Source of the DNA: Sinomonas cellulolyticus | GTDB taxonomy: Bacteria; Actinomycetota; Actinomycetes; Actinomycetales; Micrococcaceae | Direction: 5' to 3' | Assembly: GCF_014656475.1 (NCBI RefSeq) | Contig: NZ_BNCM01000009.1 | Span: 83,911-147,910 of the forward strand | Length of the DNA stretch: 64,000 nucleotides | Shown: positions 38,377 to 46,971 of the stretch, piece by piece | How the letters are laid out: each line of letters opens with the position of its first letter | Numbering within the stretch: position 1 is the stretch's first letter | Translations under genes and position numbers: made by a program | Notes under the pieces: generated by a model | What the model was told of the DNA's origin: nothing | Databases searched by the model: none | Seen by the model: only the letters and a program-made list of their open reading frames with translations

Positions 38377-39392
38377 CGTGACGCCTTCTTCAGGAGGCCG
38401 ACGACGGCGGTGGCCGCACCGACCAGGACGGCGCCTGCCGCAGCCGCCACCACTCCATGGTGCTGCGACGCGACGAGCTGGTAGCTGCGGTCGGAGGACC
38501 GGCCGTCGAAGATCCCGTGGGTCCCGAAGTCCCGTGAGGTATCGGCGGCCTTCCACAGGTTGGCGGGCTGGTCGGGGTCACGGGGATCGGACGTCTGCTG
38601 GGAGTTGAAGCCCGTCTTCGCGAGGTAGCGGTCGAGGAGGCCCGGCATCACGGCGTTGGCGATGAGGGTGGCCGCCGTGCTCCCGCCCACCCAGTACTCG
38701 CGGCGTTCCGGGTGCGCAGCCGCATAGACGACGCCGCGGGCGGCGACCTCGGGCTGGTAGATGGGGGGGACCGGCTGGGCCTGGCGCGGCAGGCGGGAGA
38801 GCACCCACGAGAACTGCGGGGTGTTGACGGCCGGCATCTGGACCATCGTGTTCTTGATGGCACTGCCCTCGTGCAGCAGTTCGGTCCGGAGGGATTCGTT
38901 GAAGCCCTGGATCGCGTGCTTCGCGCCGCAGTAGGCGGTCTGCAGCGGGATCCCCCGGTACGCCAGGGCGGATCCGACCTGCACGATCGTCCCGCGGTTC
39001 CTCGTCCGCATGCGCTTGAGTGCGGACATGGTCCCGTATACGAAGCCCAGATAGCTCACTTCCGTGACGCGCTTGAACTCCTCGGGCTCGATGTCGTCGA
39101 AGCGGGCGAAGACCGAGGTGAAGGCGACGTTGACCCAGACGTCGATGGGTCCGAGTTCGCGCTCGACGCGGTCAGCGGCGTCGTCGAGGGCTTGCGCGTC
39201 GGCGACGTCGACCGAAATGGCCAGGGCCGTGCCGCCGGCGGCCTCGACCTCTGCCGCCGCACCGGCGAGCCCGGCCTCGCCTCGCGCGAGCAGCGCGACC
39301 GCGCAGCCCTCCGTTCCGAAGGCGATCGCCGAGGCACGGCCGATCCCTCCGCTGGCTCCCGTCACGACGACGACACGGCGTGCTGTTTCCAT
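38373..39392 (-). CDS. short-chain dehydrogenase/reductase with C-terminal membrane segment
   Basis: 339 residues. The classical SDR Rossmann domain has VVVTGASGGIGRASA and the catalytic Ser-Tyr-Lys set in QVGSALAYRGIPLQTAYCGAKHA. After the catalytic domain come about 90 extra residues ending in a hydrophobic helix (about 315-335) and a basic tail, which should tether it to the membrane. Such long SDRs are common in stress-related clusters of actinobacteria; the substrate is unknown. It is preceded by GAGGAGGAA and followed by an overlapping small membrane-protein gene. Confidence 0.88.
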   Translation of the reverse strand: METARRVVVVTGASGGIGRASAIAFGTEGCAVALLARGEAGLAGAAAEVEAAGGTALAISVDVADAQALDDAADRVERELGPIDVWVNVAFTSVFARFDDIEPEEFKRVTEVSYLGFVYGTMSALKRMRTRNRGTIVQVGSALAYRGIPLQTAYCGAKHAIQGFNESLRTELLHEGSAIKNTMVQMPAVNTPQFSWVLSRLPRQAQPVPPIYQPEVAARGVVYAAAHPERREYWVGGSTAATLIANAVMPGLLDRYLAKTGFNSQQTSDPRDPDQPANLWKAADTSRDFGTHGIFDGRSSDRSYQLVASQHHGVVAAAAGAVLVGAATAVVGLLKKASR

Positions 39393-39415
39393 GGGGTTCC
39401 TCCTCAGGCTTACTA

Positions 39416-39452
39416 CCCGGTGCCGGCGCCCAGCTGCGGTGCCGGCACCGGG
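39416..39452. terminator. terminator between the aldose epimerase and SDR genes
   Basis: CCCGGTGCCGGC and GCCGGCACCGGG form a perfect 12-bp stem with a 13-base loop. It follows the epimerase gene on the minus strand and precedes the SDR gene by 24 bases, so it should separate the two transcription units. Confidence 0.75.
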
Positions 39453-39522
39453 TTCTTTCGCCTTGGTTGTCTCGGACGCGGCTCTCCGGGGCGCAGTTCC
39501 CCCGTCCTGCCGCCTGGTGCCC

Positions 39523-40482
39523 TCACTCCGTGGGTGCGGGTTCGATCCCCCACGTCCCTGTATGCCCCTCGCCCGGCTCGAGGGTGATGAGCCCCTCGCC
39601 CGAGTTGAAGGCGTTCGGCGCGCAGGTCATGGGCTCCACCCCCAGCCCGGTACGCCGGCGGTCCTCCTGCGGGAGGGTGTCGCCGGTGAAGATCTCGAAG
39701 TACGGGTAGCTCTCGTCGATCCAGAGTGCTGCCGCGGCAGACCCATCGGCACGGGCGATGTGCACGCGGGCGCGACCGTCGTCGTCGCGCGCGAGGTCCG
39801 TGTAGGTGACGTCGATGTGGCGGTCGCCGAGAGGCTGCATCTGACGGAGGTCGTAGGGAGTGCCCTCGACGGCTTCCCGGCCCGTGGGGATCCCGCGCTG
39901 GTCCACGGGCAGGTAGACCGAGCCGGGCACGCGCACGAGGGCCGCGTCGATCCGAGGCGTGCCCACGCTCAGGTAGGGGTGGGCGCCGGTGCCGTAGGGG
40001 CATGGGGTGCTGCTGCGGTTGACGGCCGTGGTCTGCACGGTCAGCCCGTCCTCGCCGAGCCGGTACTCCAGACGGCATTCCAGCACCCAGGGCCAGCCTT
40101 GGCATGCGTGCTGCGTGTGGGTGAACGTGATGCTGTTCTCGGTGCTGTGCTCTACCGTCCAGACGGCCCAGCGCGTGAGCCCGTGGATGGCGCCGCCTTT
40201 CTCTGGCTCGCTCAGGTCGAGCTGCTCCGTGCGGCCCTGCCAGGTGTAGCGTCCTGACGCGATCCTGTTCGGCCAGGGGATCAGGGACTGCCCCCGGGCA
40301 CCGGTGCACATCTCGTCCTCGGTGTAGCCGTCGAGGATCTGCCTGCCACCCACGTCGTAGCGGCGGAGTGCCGCGCCCACTTCGGTCAGGACGGCCGTCT
40401 GCGCCCTGTGCGAGATGGTGAACTGCCGCCCCGAAGGCGGCCACGCCGTCGTCGTCTGCTCCTGTGCCTGCCTAGGTCCCAT
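39523..40482 (-). CDS. aldose 1-epimerase family protein (galactose mutarotase-like)
   Basis: 319 residues of the galactose-mutarotase fold. Family features are LIPWPNRIASGRYTWQGR, HGLTRWAVWTV, the catalytic-type His in GTGAHPYLSVG and the late Glu in CAPNAFNSGEGLITLEPGE. It should interconvert sugar anomers or hexose-6-phosphate anomers. ATG 40482 is chosen because GGAAGAAG lies six bases upstream. It is divergent from the GH15 gene and shares its TTGCG-N4-CGCAA operator region. Confidence 0.88.
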   Translation of the reverse strand: MGPRQAQEQTTTAWPPSGRQFTISHRAQTAVLTEVGAALRRYDVGGRQILDGYTEDEMCTGARGQSLIPWPNRIASGRYTWQGRTEQLDLSEPEKGGAIHGLTRWAVWTVEHSTENSITFTHTQHACQGWPWVLECRLEYRLGEDGLTVQTTAVNRSSTPCPYGTGAHPYLSVGTPRIDAALVRVPGSVYLPVDQRGIPTGREAVEGTPYDLRQMQPLGDRHIDVTYTDLARDDDGRARVHIARADGSAAAALWIDESYPYFEIFTGDTLPQEDRRRTGLGVEPMTCAPNAFNSGEGLITLEPGEGHTGTWGIEPAPTE

Positions 40483-40588
40483 GCGGATCTTCTTCCGTCT
40501 CGGACTGCGGCCACCAGGAGGTGGCCCTCGGTAATCCATGCATGCCCGCAACAGATGGGCTCAAACAAAAGAATGCGACATAGCGTCC

Positions 40589-40604
40589 ATTGCGTCAACG
40601 CAAT
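40589..40604. promoter_or_regulatory. palindromic operator before the GH15 gene (TTGCG-N4-CGCAA)
   Basis: ATTGCGTCAACGCAAT, a perfect 16-base palindrome matching the site in front of the MarR gene at 37.5 kb. Its left arm contains the -35 TTGCGT (40590-40595) of a promoter with a 17-base spacer and -10 TAGCCT (40613-40618). That promoter would start transcription at or next to the GH15 ATG (40625), giving a leaderless message. Confidence 0.7.
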
Positions 40605-40624
40605 AGTTGCCCTAGCCTTCTGGC

Positions 40625-42388
40625 ATGGCTGTGGAGGAATTCCCGCCCCACGTGCTGCGGGAGTACGCGATGCTCGCAGACGGAATGAGGGCCGCCCTGA
40701 TAGGCCCGCGGGGAGACATCTCCTGGATGTGCGTGCCGAAGTGGAACGACGACGCGGTCTTCTCGACCCTCCTCGGCGGACCCGGGACCTTCGCGGTCAC
40801 CCCGGCAGACCCGCGCTTCGTGTGGGGCGGCCGGTACGAGGACGGGACCCTCATCTGGGTCAGCCGGTGGATCACGAGCACAGGCATCATCGAGTGCCGC
40901 GAGGCCCTCGCCTATCCCGGCGATCCGCACAGGGCCATCCTGCTGCGCCGGGTCCTCGCGGTGCAGGGCGCGGCGGACGTCCGCGTCGTCATGGATGTGC
41001 GGGCCGGCTTCGGCCACCACAGGATGGGCCGCCTGCGGAAGGACGACGGTATCTGGACGGGGCGGAGCGGCCCCCTCAGGGTACGGCTGACGGGAGCACC
41101 CGAGGCGGAGCCCGACGACGGGGCGGTCACCTTCACCATCCGCGTCCCCGAGGGCCAGCACTACGACATCGTCCTCGAGGTCTCCGACACGGAGCTTCCC
41201 GAGGAGCTCATCCAGCCGGACCAGACCTGGACGGCAACCGAGTACGGCTGGCACCAGGAGGTGCCCCAGTTCGAGAACACGATCGCCCCGGACGATGCGC
41301 GCCAGTCCTACGCGGTGCTGCGTGGCATGACCGGCGCCGGCGGCGCGATGGTGGCCGCGGCGACCATGGGCCTGCCCGAGCGGGCTGAGCAGAAGCGCAA
41401 CTACGACTACCGGTATGCGTGGGTGCGCGACCAGTGCTTCGTCGGCGTCGCCGTCGGCGCGTGCAAGGAGTTCCCGCTCATGGACGACGCGGTCGGCTTC
41501 GTGGCCGCACGGCTGCTCGAGGACGGGCCGGACATGCACCCGGCCTACACTGTCGACGGCGGCCGCGTCCCCGATGAGCACGACGTCGGCCTGCCGGGCT
41601 ACCCGGGCGGGTCGGCGCGGGCAGGGAACTGGGTGAACCAGCAGTTCCAGCTCGATGTCTTCGGCGAGACGCTCCTACTGTTCGCCACCGCGGCCGAGAA
41701 CGACAGGCTCGACCTCGAACAGTGGAAGGCTGCGGAGATCGCCGCCGATGCCATCGCCCAGCGCCACACCGAGCCGGACGCCGGCATGTGGGAGCTCGAC
41801 AACGAGAGGTGGGCGCATTCCCGGCTCATCTGCGCCGCCGGGCTGAGGGCGATCGGGCGCCACGCACCGGCCCGCCAAGGGGCCATCTGGTCGTCCCTGG
41901 CTGACAAGCTCATCGCCGACGTGACCAGTGAGTGCCTCCATCCCAGCGGGCGCTGGCAGCGCTCCCCCACGGACGGCAGGGTCGACGCCGCGCTCCTGCG
42001 CCCCGTGATCCGGGGAGCCGTGGCCCCTCAGGACCCGCGCTCCATCGCGACGCTGGAAGCGATCAAGAAGGAGCTTGCCCGCAACGGGTACCTCTACCGC
42101 TTCCGGCAGGACCGCCTCCCCCTGGACCTGTCGGAGGGGGCGTTCCTCCTCTGCGGATTCGATCTCGCGATGGCACTCCACCAGAGCGACCAGCCTCTCG
42201 AGGCCGCACGGTGGTTCGAGCGGAACCGGGCGGCGTGCGGCACGCCCGGGCTGTTCACCGAAGAGTACGACGTCGAGCAGCGCCAGCTGCGCGGGAACTT
42301 CCCCCAGGCGTTCGTCCACGCCGCAATGCTTGAAGCCTCGCGCCGGCTGGCCGACGATCCGCCCCCTTGGGGCGGCCTCAACGCCTGA
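40625..42388 (+). CDS. glycoside hydrolase family 15 protein (glucoamylase/trehalase-like)
   Basis: 587 residues: an N-terminal beta-sandwich (about 1-245) and a C-terminal alpha/alpha barrel starting at KRNYDYRYAWVRDQCF. The two catalytic Glu candidates are in DAGMWELDNERWAHSRL and in TEEYDVEQRQLRGNFPQAF. Actinobacterial GH15 proteins act on maltodextrins or trehalose; the segment after MWE differs from the usual RGGPRHFTHS pattern, so the substrate may differ. There is no signal peptide, so it is cytoplasmic. It is probably leaderless and under the shared palindromic operator. Confidence 0.9.
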   Translation: MAVEEFPPHVLREYAMLADGMRAALIGPRGDISWMCVPKWNDDAVFSTLLGGPGTFAVTPADPRFVWGGRYEDGTLIWVSRWITSTGIIECREALAYPGDPHRAILLRRVLAVQGAADVRVVMDVRAGFGHHRMGRLRKDDGIWTGRSGPLRVRLTGAPEAEPDDGAVTFTIRVPEGQHYDIVLEVSDTELPEELIQPDQTWTATEYGWHQEVPQFENTIAPDDARQSYAVLRGMTGAGGAMVAAATMGLPERAEQKRNYDYRYAWVRDQCFVGVAVGACKEFPLMDDAVGFVAARLLEDGPDMHPAYTVDGGRVPDEHDVGLPGYPGGSARAGNWVNQQFQLDVFGETLLLFATAAENDRLDLEQWKAAEIAADAIAQRHTEPDAGMWELDNERWAHSRLICAAGLRAIGRHAPARQGAIWSSLADKLIADVTSECLHPSGRWQRSPTDGRVDAALLRPVIRGAVAPQDPRSIATLEAIKKELARNGYLYRFRQDRLPLDLSEGAFLLCGFDLAMALHQSDQPLEAARWFERNRAACGTPGLFTEEYDVEQRQLRGNFPQAFVHAAMLEASRRLADDPPPWGGLNA

Positions 42389-42415
42389 CGCCGCCGCGTC
42401 CTGGAAGGAGTGGCC

Positions 42416-43504
42416 ATGAACACCGTCTTTGTGCGCCGGGTCTGGCCCGTCGTCGCCCTCCTCGCGGTGGGCTTGGCGGGCTGCACGGCGCCGACCTCAC
42501 CGGCGGAGAGCACGGGCTCTGCCTCGTCTGCGTCCGCCACGAGTGGGGGTACGTCGCCGAACAGTTCCCCTGCCTCAGGGGGGACAGGGCTTGCGGCCGT
42601 TCCCGGTGTGGTCAAGGAGCTCGAGCCCTCGGTGGTCACCATCCGGACCCCGATCGGACTGGGCAGCGGCGTCGTCTACCGCAGCGACGGAACGCTCGTC
42701 ACGGACGCACATGTGGTCGAGGACCAGCAGAAGCACGCCTACAAGACCGTCCAGGTCCAGTTCGCAGACGGCTCCCAGAGCCAGGCCACCGTCGCGGGCG
42801 TCGACGACGTGACGGACGTGGCCGTGCTCAAGGTCGACCGCAAGGGGCTCCCGGCGCCGAAGTACGCCACCGGCAGCCCCGAGATCGGATCCCTGACGGT
42901 CGTCATCGGCAGCCCCCTCGGCCTCGACGAGACCGTCACCGCCGGCATCGTCTCAGGGCTGCACCGCAACATGCCGCCATCCCAGGAGTCGCCTCATGGG
43001 GCGATCGACCTCCTCCAGACGGACGCCCCCATCTCACCGGGGAACTCCGGCGGCGCGGTCAGTGACGCCAACGGCCAGGTGATCGGGCTCTCCGAGGCCT
43101 ACCTCCCGCCGAGTTCCGGCGCCGTGGCGATCGGCTTCGTCACGCCCGCGTCCACGGTGACCTCGGTCGCCGACCAGCTGCTGACCAACGGCACCGTCAA
43201 ACACGCCGCACTCGGGGTCGTCCCCACGGACCTGACGGCGCAGATCGCCCAGCGGTTCGGCCTGTCCACGACCACCGGAGCCCTCATCGTCGACGTCACC
43301 CCGCACGGGCCGGCGGACAACGGCGGAATGAAGGCCGGGGACATCGTCACGTCCTTGGCCGGCACCAAGGTCGCCAACGTCACGGATCTGCTCGCGGCCC
43401 TGCGCAAGCAGGAGCCCGGCCAGACGGTCGACGTCACGGTCCAGCGCGGCGGCTCGGCCCAGACGCTGAAGGTCACCCTCGGCGACCTCGGCCAGCAGGG
43501 TTGA
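42416..43504 (+). CDS. HtrA/DegP-like serine protease with PDZ domain, lipoprotein
   Basis: 362 residues. The signal peptide ends at lipobox Cys23 (LAGC). A Ser/Thr-rich linker precedes the S1C protease domain with His in LVTDAHVVED, Asp in VTDVAVLKVD and Ser in ISPGNSGGAVSD. A C-terminal PDZ domain includes GPADNGGMKAGDIVTSLAG. HtrA proteases remove misfolded proteins outside the membrane. ATG 42416 is chosen because AAGGAG lies six bases upstream. It begins 27 bases after the GH15 gene, so it is likely in the same operon. Confidence 0.92.
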   Translation: MNTVFVRRVWPVVALLAVGLAGCTAPTSPAESTGSASSASATSGGTSPNSSPASGGTGLAAVPGVVKELEPSVVTIRTPIGLGSGVVYRSDGTLVTDAHVVEDQQKHAYKTVQVQFADGSQSQATVAGVDDVTDVAVLKVDRKGLPAPKYATGSPEIGSLTVVIGSPLGLDETVTAGIVSGLHRNMPPSQESPHGAIDLLQTDAPISPGNSGGAVSDANGQVIGLSEAYLPPSSGAVAIGFVTPASTVTSVADQLLTNGTVKHAALGVVPTDLTAQIAQRFGLSTTTGALIVDVTPHGPADNGGMKAGDIVTSLAGTKVANVTDLLAALRKQEPGQTVDVTVQRGGSAQTLKVTLGDLGQQG

Positions 43505-43623
43505 CGGCGAGTAGCGCTCGTCCAGGTGCGCCGTCGACACCTTCGGGAGGTCCGTCGTCGTAGAGTGAGAACAGTTGCGCGGCTGCATTCTTTGCGCCGA
43601 CGGTGGTGGGAAGGGACAGGGGC

Positions 43624-44106
43624 ATGGGAGGAAGCGCGTCGCCTCAGAGCGGCAGCTACGACGAGGTCGAGTCGGTTGTCCGTGCTTCCCGCGCCCTCAT
43701 GGGAATCGTCGCGCGGTCTCTGGCCGACGCCCTCGAATCGGTCACCCTCCCCCAGTTCAGAGCCCTTGTGGTCCTCGCCAGCTCGGGCCCCCAGCCGATC
43801 GGAGTCCTGGCCGCGAAGCTCGGCAGCGTTCCCTCGACCTTCAGCCGGTTCCTCGACCGCATGGAGAATGCGGGCCTTGTCGAGCGCCAGCCCAGCCCGG
43901 GCAGCCGCCGGGAGATCCTCATCGCGCTCAGGCCGAAGGGTGCAGCCATCGTCCAGGAGGCCACGGAGCAGCGCCGGGCGGCGATGCGGCAGGTCCTCCA
44001 GGGCGTCAGCAAGGAGGATCTGGCAGGGATCGTCGCTGCCTTCGACACGTTCTCCCGCGCTGCCGGCGAGCCAGCACCGGAGACCCTGCTGATCCTCGGG
44101 CTCTGA
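43624..44106 (+). CDS. MarR family transcriptional regulator (second copy)
   Basis: 160 residues with a MarR domain: IGVLAAKLGSVPSTFSRFLDRM is the recognition region and SPGSRREILIALRPKGAAIV the wing. Its ATG at 43624 follows GGAAGGGACAGGGG. It follows htrA by about 120 bases and may have its own promoter; TAGAGT at 43560 is a possible -10. It lacks the Cys of the MarR at 37.5 kb. The target is unknown; it could act on its own operon or on the convergent NAD(P)HX dehydratase region. Confidence 0.85.
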   Translation: MGGSASPQSGSYDEVESVVRASRALMGIVARSLADALESVTLPQFRALVVLASSGPQPIGVLAAKLGSVPSTFSRFLDRMENAGLVERQPSPGSRREILIALRPKGAAIVQEATEQRRAAMRQVLQGVSKEDLAGIVAAFDTFSRAAGEPAPETLLILGL

Positions 44107-44139
44107 GGGAGGCGTTCGGTGCCGCGGGTGCGCGGGCCG

Positions 44140-45072
44140 TCAGGCGCTGAGTTCCAGCATCAGGGCGGGAAGTTCGTCGGCGAGTTCCCGGGCGAGGAAT
44201 CCGAGCGGCCCCAGCCTGCTGGCCAGCCTGTCAGCCGCCGAGGCGTGCAGGTGGGTCCCCCAGCAGGCGCCCTGCGAGCCGCTCGTCCCCCTCGCGCGGA
44301 GCCCGGCGATCGCGCCGGCCAGGACGTCCCCGCTGCCGGAGGTGCCCAGTCCGCCGTACCCCGTGGCGATCTTCCACAGGTCCGGTTCCTCCGGCTCCAG
44401 CCCGGGGGGCTGGGTGATCAGGCCCTGGCAGCTGACCACGGCGCCGAACCTGTCGGAGATCTCGGCGAGGTCCTTCTCCAGGTCGTCCACCTCCCGGCCG
44501 AGCAGCACGGCGGCCTCTCGGGGATTCGGGGTGAGGATAAGCCGGCCGCGCCAGGGATCCAGCCGGTCCTCGAGCGGCGTCAAAGCGCCCAGTGCATAGG
44601 CATCGAGGACGACGGCGCGTCCTCCCCGCGCCTCGGGCTCACCGTCCGCGCGGCTGCCGCCGAGAGCCTCACGCTCAAGCAACGCATCCAGCAGTTGCCG
44701 GGCGAGGTCGAGGTCGTCCAGTCCCGGCCCCACCAGGATCGTGTCGGCTGCGTCGAGGTACGAGGAAATCCGGTCGAGCTCGGGCTTGATCGAGCCCTCT
44801 GCCGTCTCGGCCATGCCGATCGAACCGCACTCCGGCAACGCCACGCCCACCTGTACTGCCACCGATTCGGCTACCGCCAGAGTGAGCTTTCCGGCGCCGG
44901 CGCGGAGGGCTGTCGCACCGGCCAGCAGCGCGGCGCCGGGCGTGGCGCGGGCACCGCCGACCACGAGGACGGATCCGCGCGAGTACTTGTCCTGTCCGGG
45001 GGGCGGGAGCGGCCACTCCCTCAGGAGCGAGGGCGTGACGAGCGTGGCTGAGGTTTCACTGCGGCCGGGCAT
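44140..45072 (-). CDS. nnrD: ADP-dependent NAD(P)H-hydrate dehydratase
   Basis: 310 residues of the YjeF C-terminal/carbohydrate-kinase fold. It repairs hydrated NAD(P)H. Diagnostic segments are SVLVVGGARATPGAALLAG, ILVGPGLDD, LILTPNPREAAVLLG and YGGLGTSGSGDVLAGAIAGL. The epimerase half (NnrE) is not fused here. ATG 45072 lies inside the 3' end of the upstream histidine phosphatase gene (17-base overlap), so the two are co-expressed. It is a metabolite-repair enzyme that fits beside redox genes. Confidence 0.92.
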   Translation of the reverse strand: MPGRSETSATLVTPSLLREWPLPPPGQDKYSRGSVLVVGGARATPGAALLAGATALRAGAGKLTLAVAESVAVQVGVALPECGSIGMAETAEGSIKPELDRISSYLDAADTILVGPGLDDLDLARQLLDALLEREALGGSRADGEPEARGGRAVVLDAYALGALTPLEDRLDPWRGRLILTPNPREAAVLLGREVDDLEKDLAEISDRFGAVVSCQGLITQPPGLEPEEPDLWKIATGYGGLGTSGSGDVLAGAIAGLRARGTSGSQGACWGTHLHASAADRLASRLGPLGFLARELADELPALMLELSA

Positions 45073-45862
45073 TGGTGTCTCCGGCGTGCTCGGTGACGGC
45101 GACGCCCTGCTCGGTGAGGTGGTCGGCCACATTGAAGCTCTCGAGCGTCCAGGGCCCCACGCCGGAGGGGCGCACGAACCGGGTCACGGAGGCGTTCAGG
45201 ATGACTTCGGTGGCTGCCAGGTCCAGCAGTTCCTTCTCACTGAGGCCTTCCAGAACGTATCGGAAGAGCATGATCACGGCGTCGTGGCACACGAGCATCA
45301 CCCGGTGCCCCATACCCAGGTTGTTCAGTTCCGCGAGGACTGACCTCAGCCGCAAGGCCACGTCCGCCCAGGATTCCCCTCCCGGCGGCCGGTAGTACAG
45401 CTTGCCCAGCCACTCCCGTCGCTCCGCCTCCTCGGGGTAGCGGTTCTCCACACCCAACCGGGTGAGCCGGTCCAGGGTGCCGAGTTCGCGGTCCCGCAGC
45501 CGCTCGTCGGTGCGGACCTGCAGCGGCCAGCCAGCCGTCTCCACCGCAATCTCAGCCGTCTGCCGGGCCCTCGCGTAGGGGGACGAGACCACCGCGTCCG
45601 GGCGGAACTTGGCGGCGGTCCGGGCCAATGCTGTGCCGAGGGCCTTCGCCTGGGCCCGGCCCGTCTGGGAGAGGTCGACGTCGGCGTCGCGGGCCGGGAC
45701 GTCGATGACCTCCACGCCGGCCTCGCGGGCTTCCGTGGCAGCAACGTTGCCCTCGCTCTCACCGTGCCTGATCAGGATCAGCTCCACCGCCCCGGCCTCT
45801 TGGACGGCCTCCGTCAGGCCGTCGTCGTTGGCCGAATCCACCGTGGCTGATGCGTCCTCCAC
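45056..45862 (-). CDS. histidine phosphatase family protein (phosphoglycerate mutase-like)
   Basis: 268 residues. The phospho-accepting His is in LILIRHGESEGNVAATEA (about 28-45), and the second His is in VMLVCHDAVIMLFRYVLEG. SSPYARARQTAEIAVE and the LRDRELGTLDRLT segment complete the phosphatase core. Members include broad phosphatases and PhoE-like enzymes; the substrate is unknown. It overlaps nnrD by 17 bases and is divergent from the DUF4193 gene. Confidence 0.87.
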   Translation of the reverse strand: MEDASATVDSANDDGLTEAVQEAGAVELILIRHGESEGNVAATEAREAGVEVIDVPARDADVDLSQTGRAQAKALGTALARTAAKFRPDAVVSSPYARARQTAEIAVETAGWPLQVRTDERLRDRELGTLDRLTRLGVENRYPEEAERREWLGKLYYRPPGGESWADVALRLRSVLAELNNLGMGHRVMLVCHDAVIMLFRYVLEGLSEKELLDLAATEVILNASVTRFVRPSGVGPWTLESFNVADHLTEQGVAVTEHAGDTNARPQ

Positions 45863-46085
45863 GAGATCACCCCGTCCTTGCCGTGCCGAATGATGCAGAA
45901 CACTACCTACGGCGTACCCGCTGGACGGAGGGACCTAACGCACGACGGCGGCAGCACGCCGGAGCGCAGAGGCGAGAACCGGTGCTCCGGGCCGCCGTGA
46001 GACTCGTCTCCTTCTTCGCATACCGGGACCGAACCGGTGTAGCGTTGCTTCGCCCAACCCGCCTACCGGAAGGAACCGCTGCCCC

Positions 46086-46385
46086 GTGGCCGCCGATTAC
46101 GACGAACTCCGCTCCGATGTGAAGGAATCCCAGCACGAGTCGCTCGAGGCCGTGAAGTCGGCCAACAAGCCCGATCCGCGTTCCGTGGTGCTCGAGCTGG
46201 ACGGAGATGACAGCGGCGAGGATACAGGCCTGACCGGGGGCGAGTTCGTCAACGATGAGCTCACCGTGCAGGTGATCCCCCAGGGCAGTGACGAGTTCGT
46301 GTGCCAGTCCTGTTTCCTCGTGCGTCACCGCTCCCAGAAGGTGGTGCGGGGCGGGATCGAGTACTGCCGCGACTGCGAGGGCTGA
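46086..46385 (+). CDS. DUF4193 family protein
   Basis: 99 residues, the full length of this actinobacteria-specific family. An acidic N-terminal half with LELDGDD is followed by VQVIPQGSDEFVCQSCFLVRHRSQ and CRDCEG. The four Cys form a zinc-ribbon-like pair. The family is nearly universal in Actinobacteria and lies near core genes, but its role is not established. It starts with GTG after GGAAGGA. A hairpin follows its stop. Confidence 0.9.
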   Translation: MAADYDELRSDVKESQHESLEAVKSANKPDPRSVVLELDGDDSGEDTGLTGGEFVNDELTVQVIPQGSDEFVCQSCFLVRHRSQKVVRGGIEYCRDCEG

Positions 46386-46412
46386 GGCCCCGCCGAAGGC
46401 CGCTTGACGGCT

Positions 46413-46437
46413 CCGGCTCCCCGGCCCTCGGAGCCGG
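46413..46437 (+). terminator. terminator after the DUF4193 gene
   Basis: CCGGCTCC and GGAGCCGG form a perfect 8-bp stem with a nine-base loop, about 30 bases after the DUF4193 stop. Confidence 0.65.
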
Positions 46438-46512
46438 TTGACGCGGAGCGCGCCGGGTACCTCGACTGCAGGAGGCGCAACAGCTTTCTGCACGCGAGCG
46501 AAAGGCGACCCC

Positions 46513-46971
46513 ATGGGACTTCTACACCCGGCAATCCGCGGAGCAGCCGCTGGAGCAACGGCCACGACCGCCATGACAGCCATCTTCGGGGCGGCCGGCG
46601 CCTCGGGCCTGATCCACCGGCAGCCACCGGAGAAGATCGTCCGCACTCTGTTCCCCTCGCTCCCGACCACGAGCAAGGAAGTCCTCGCCCTCAGCTCACA
46701 CCTCTCCTACGGGATGAGCGGCGGCGCGATCTATGCCTGTCTGATGCCAGCGCGCCTCCGAGGCCCCGGCACCGGCACGCTGTTCGGCGCGATGGTCTGG
46801 CTTGCCGGCTATGAAGGCTGGCTTCCAGCGCTCGACGTCCTTCCGCCCGCACATGAGGACCGGCCGGGGAGAGCAGGGAGCGTCTTCGTCGCGCACCTTG
46901 TATACGGGTGGACACTCGGCTGGGCAATGCGCCGGCTGGGCGAAGGAAGGGAAGCCGAGGCCCAGGAATGA
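46513..46971 (+). CDS. small integral membrane protein, YagU/DUF1440-like
   Basis: 152 residues with about three or four membrane segments. It starts MGLLHPAIRGAAAGATATTAM and has conserved-looking polar spots such as PPEKIVRTLFP and LSYGMSGGAIYACL. It resembles small YagU-type membrane proteins linked to acid or stress response, but the family call is tentative. The start is chosen after AAAGG and from the hydrophobic onset. Its stop overlaps the next start by ATGA. Confidence 0.65.
   Translation: MGLLHPAIRGAAAGATATTAMTAIFGAAGASGLIHRQPPEKIVRTLFPSLPTTSKEVLALSSHLSYGMSGGAIYACLMPARLRGPGTGTLFGAMVWLAGYEGWLPALDVLPPAHEDRPGRAGSVFVAHLVYGWTLGWAMRRLGEGREAEAQE

Noticed and set aside
43570..43600. TTGCGC repeats upstream of the second MarR gene as a third copy of the TTGCG-N4-CGCAA operator
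   Set aside because: The two TTGCGC words are direct repeats and no palindrome with the four-base centre is formed.
45941..45997. Hairpin with CGGCGGC arms between the histidine phosphatase and DUF4193 genes as a terminator
   Set aside because: It lies between divergent starts, where no terminator is needed, and its arms are imperfect. It was kept only as a possible relic of the ACGACGGC family.
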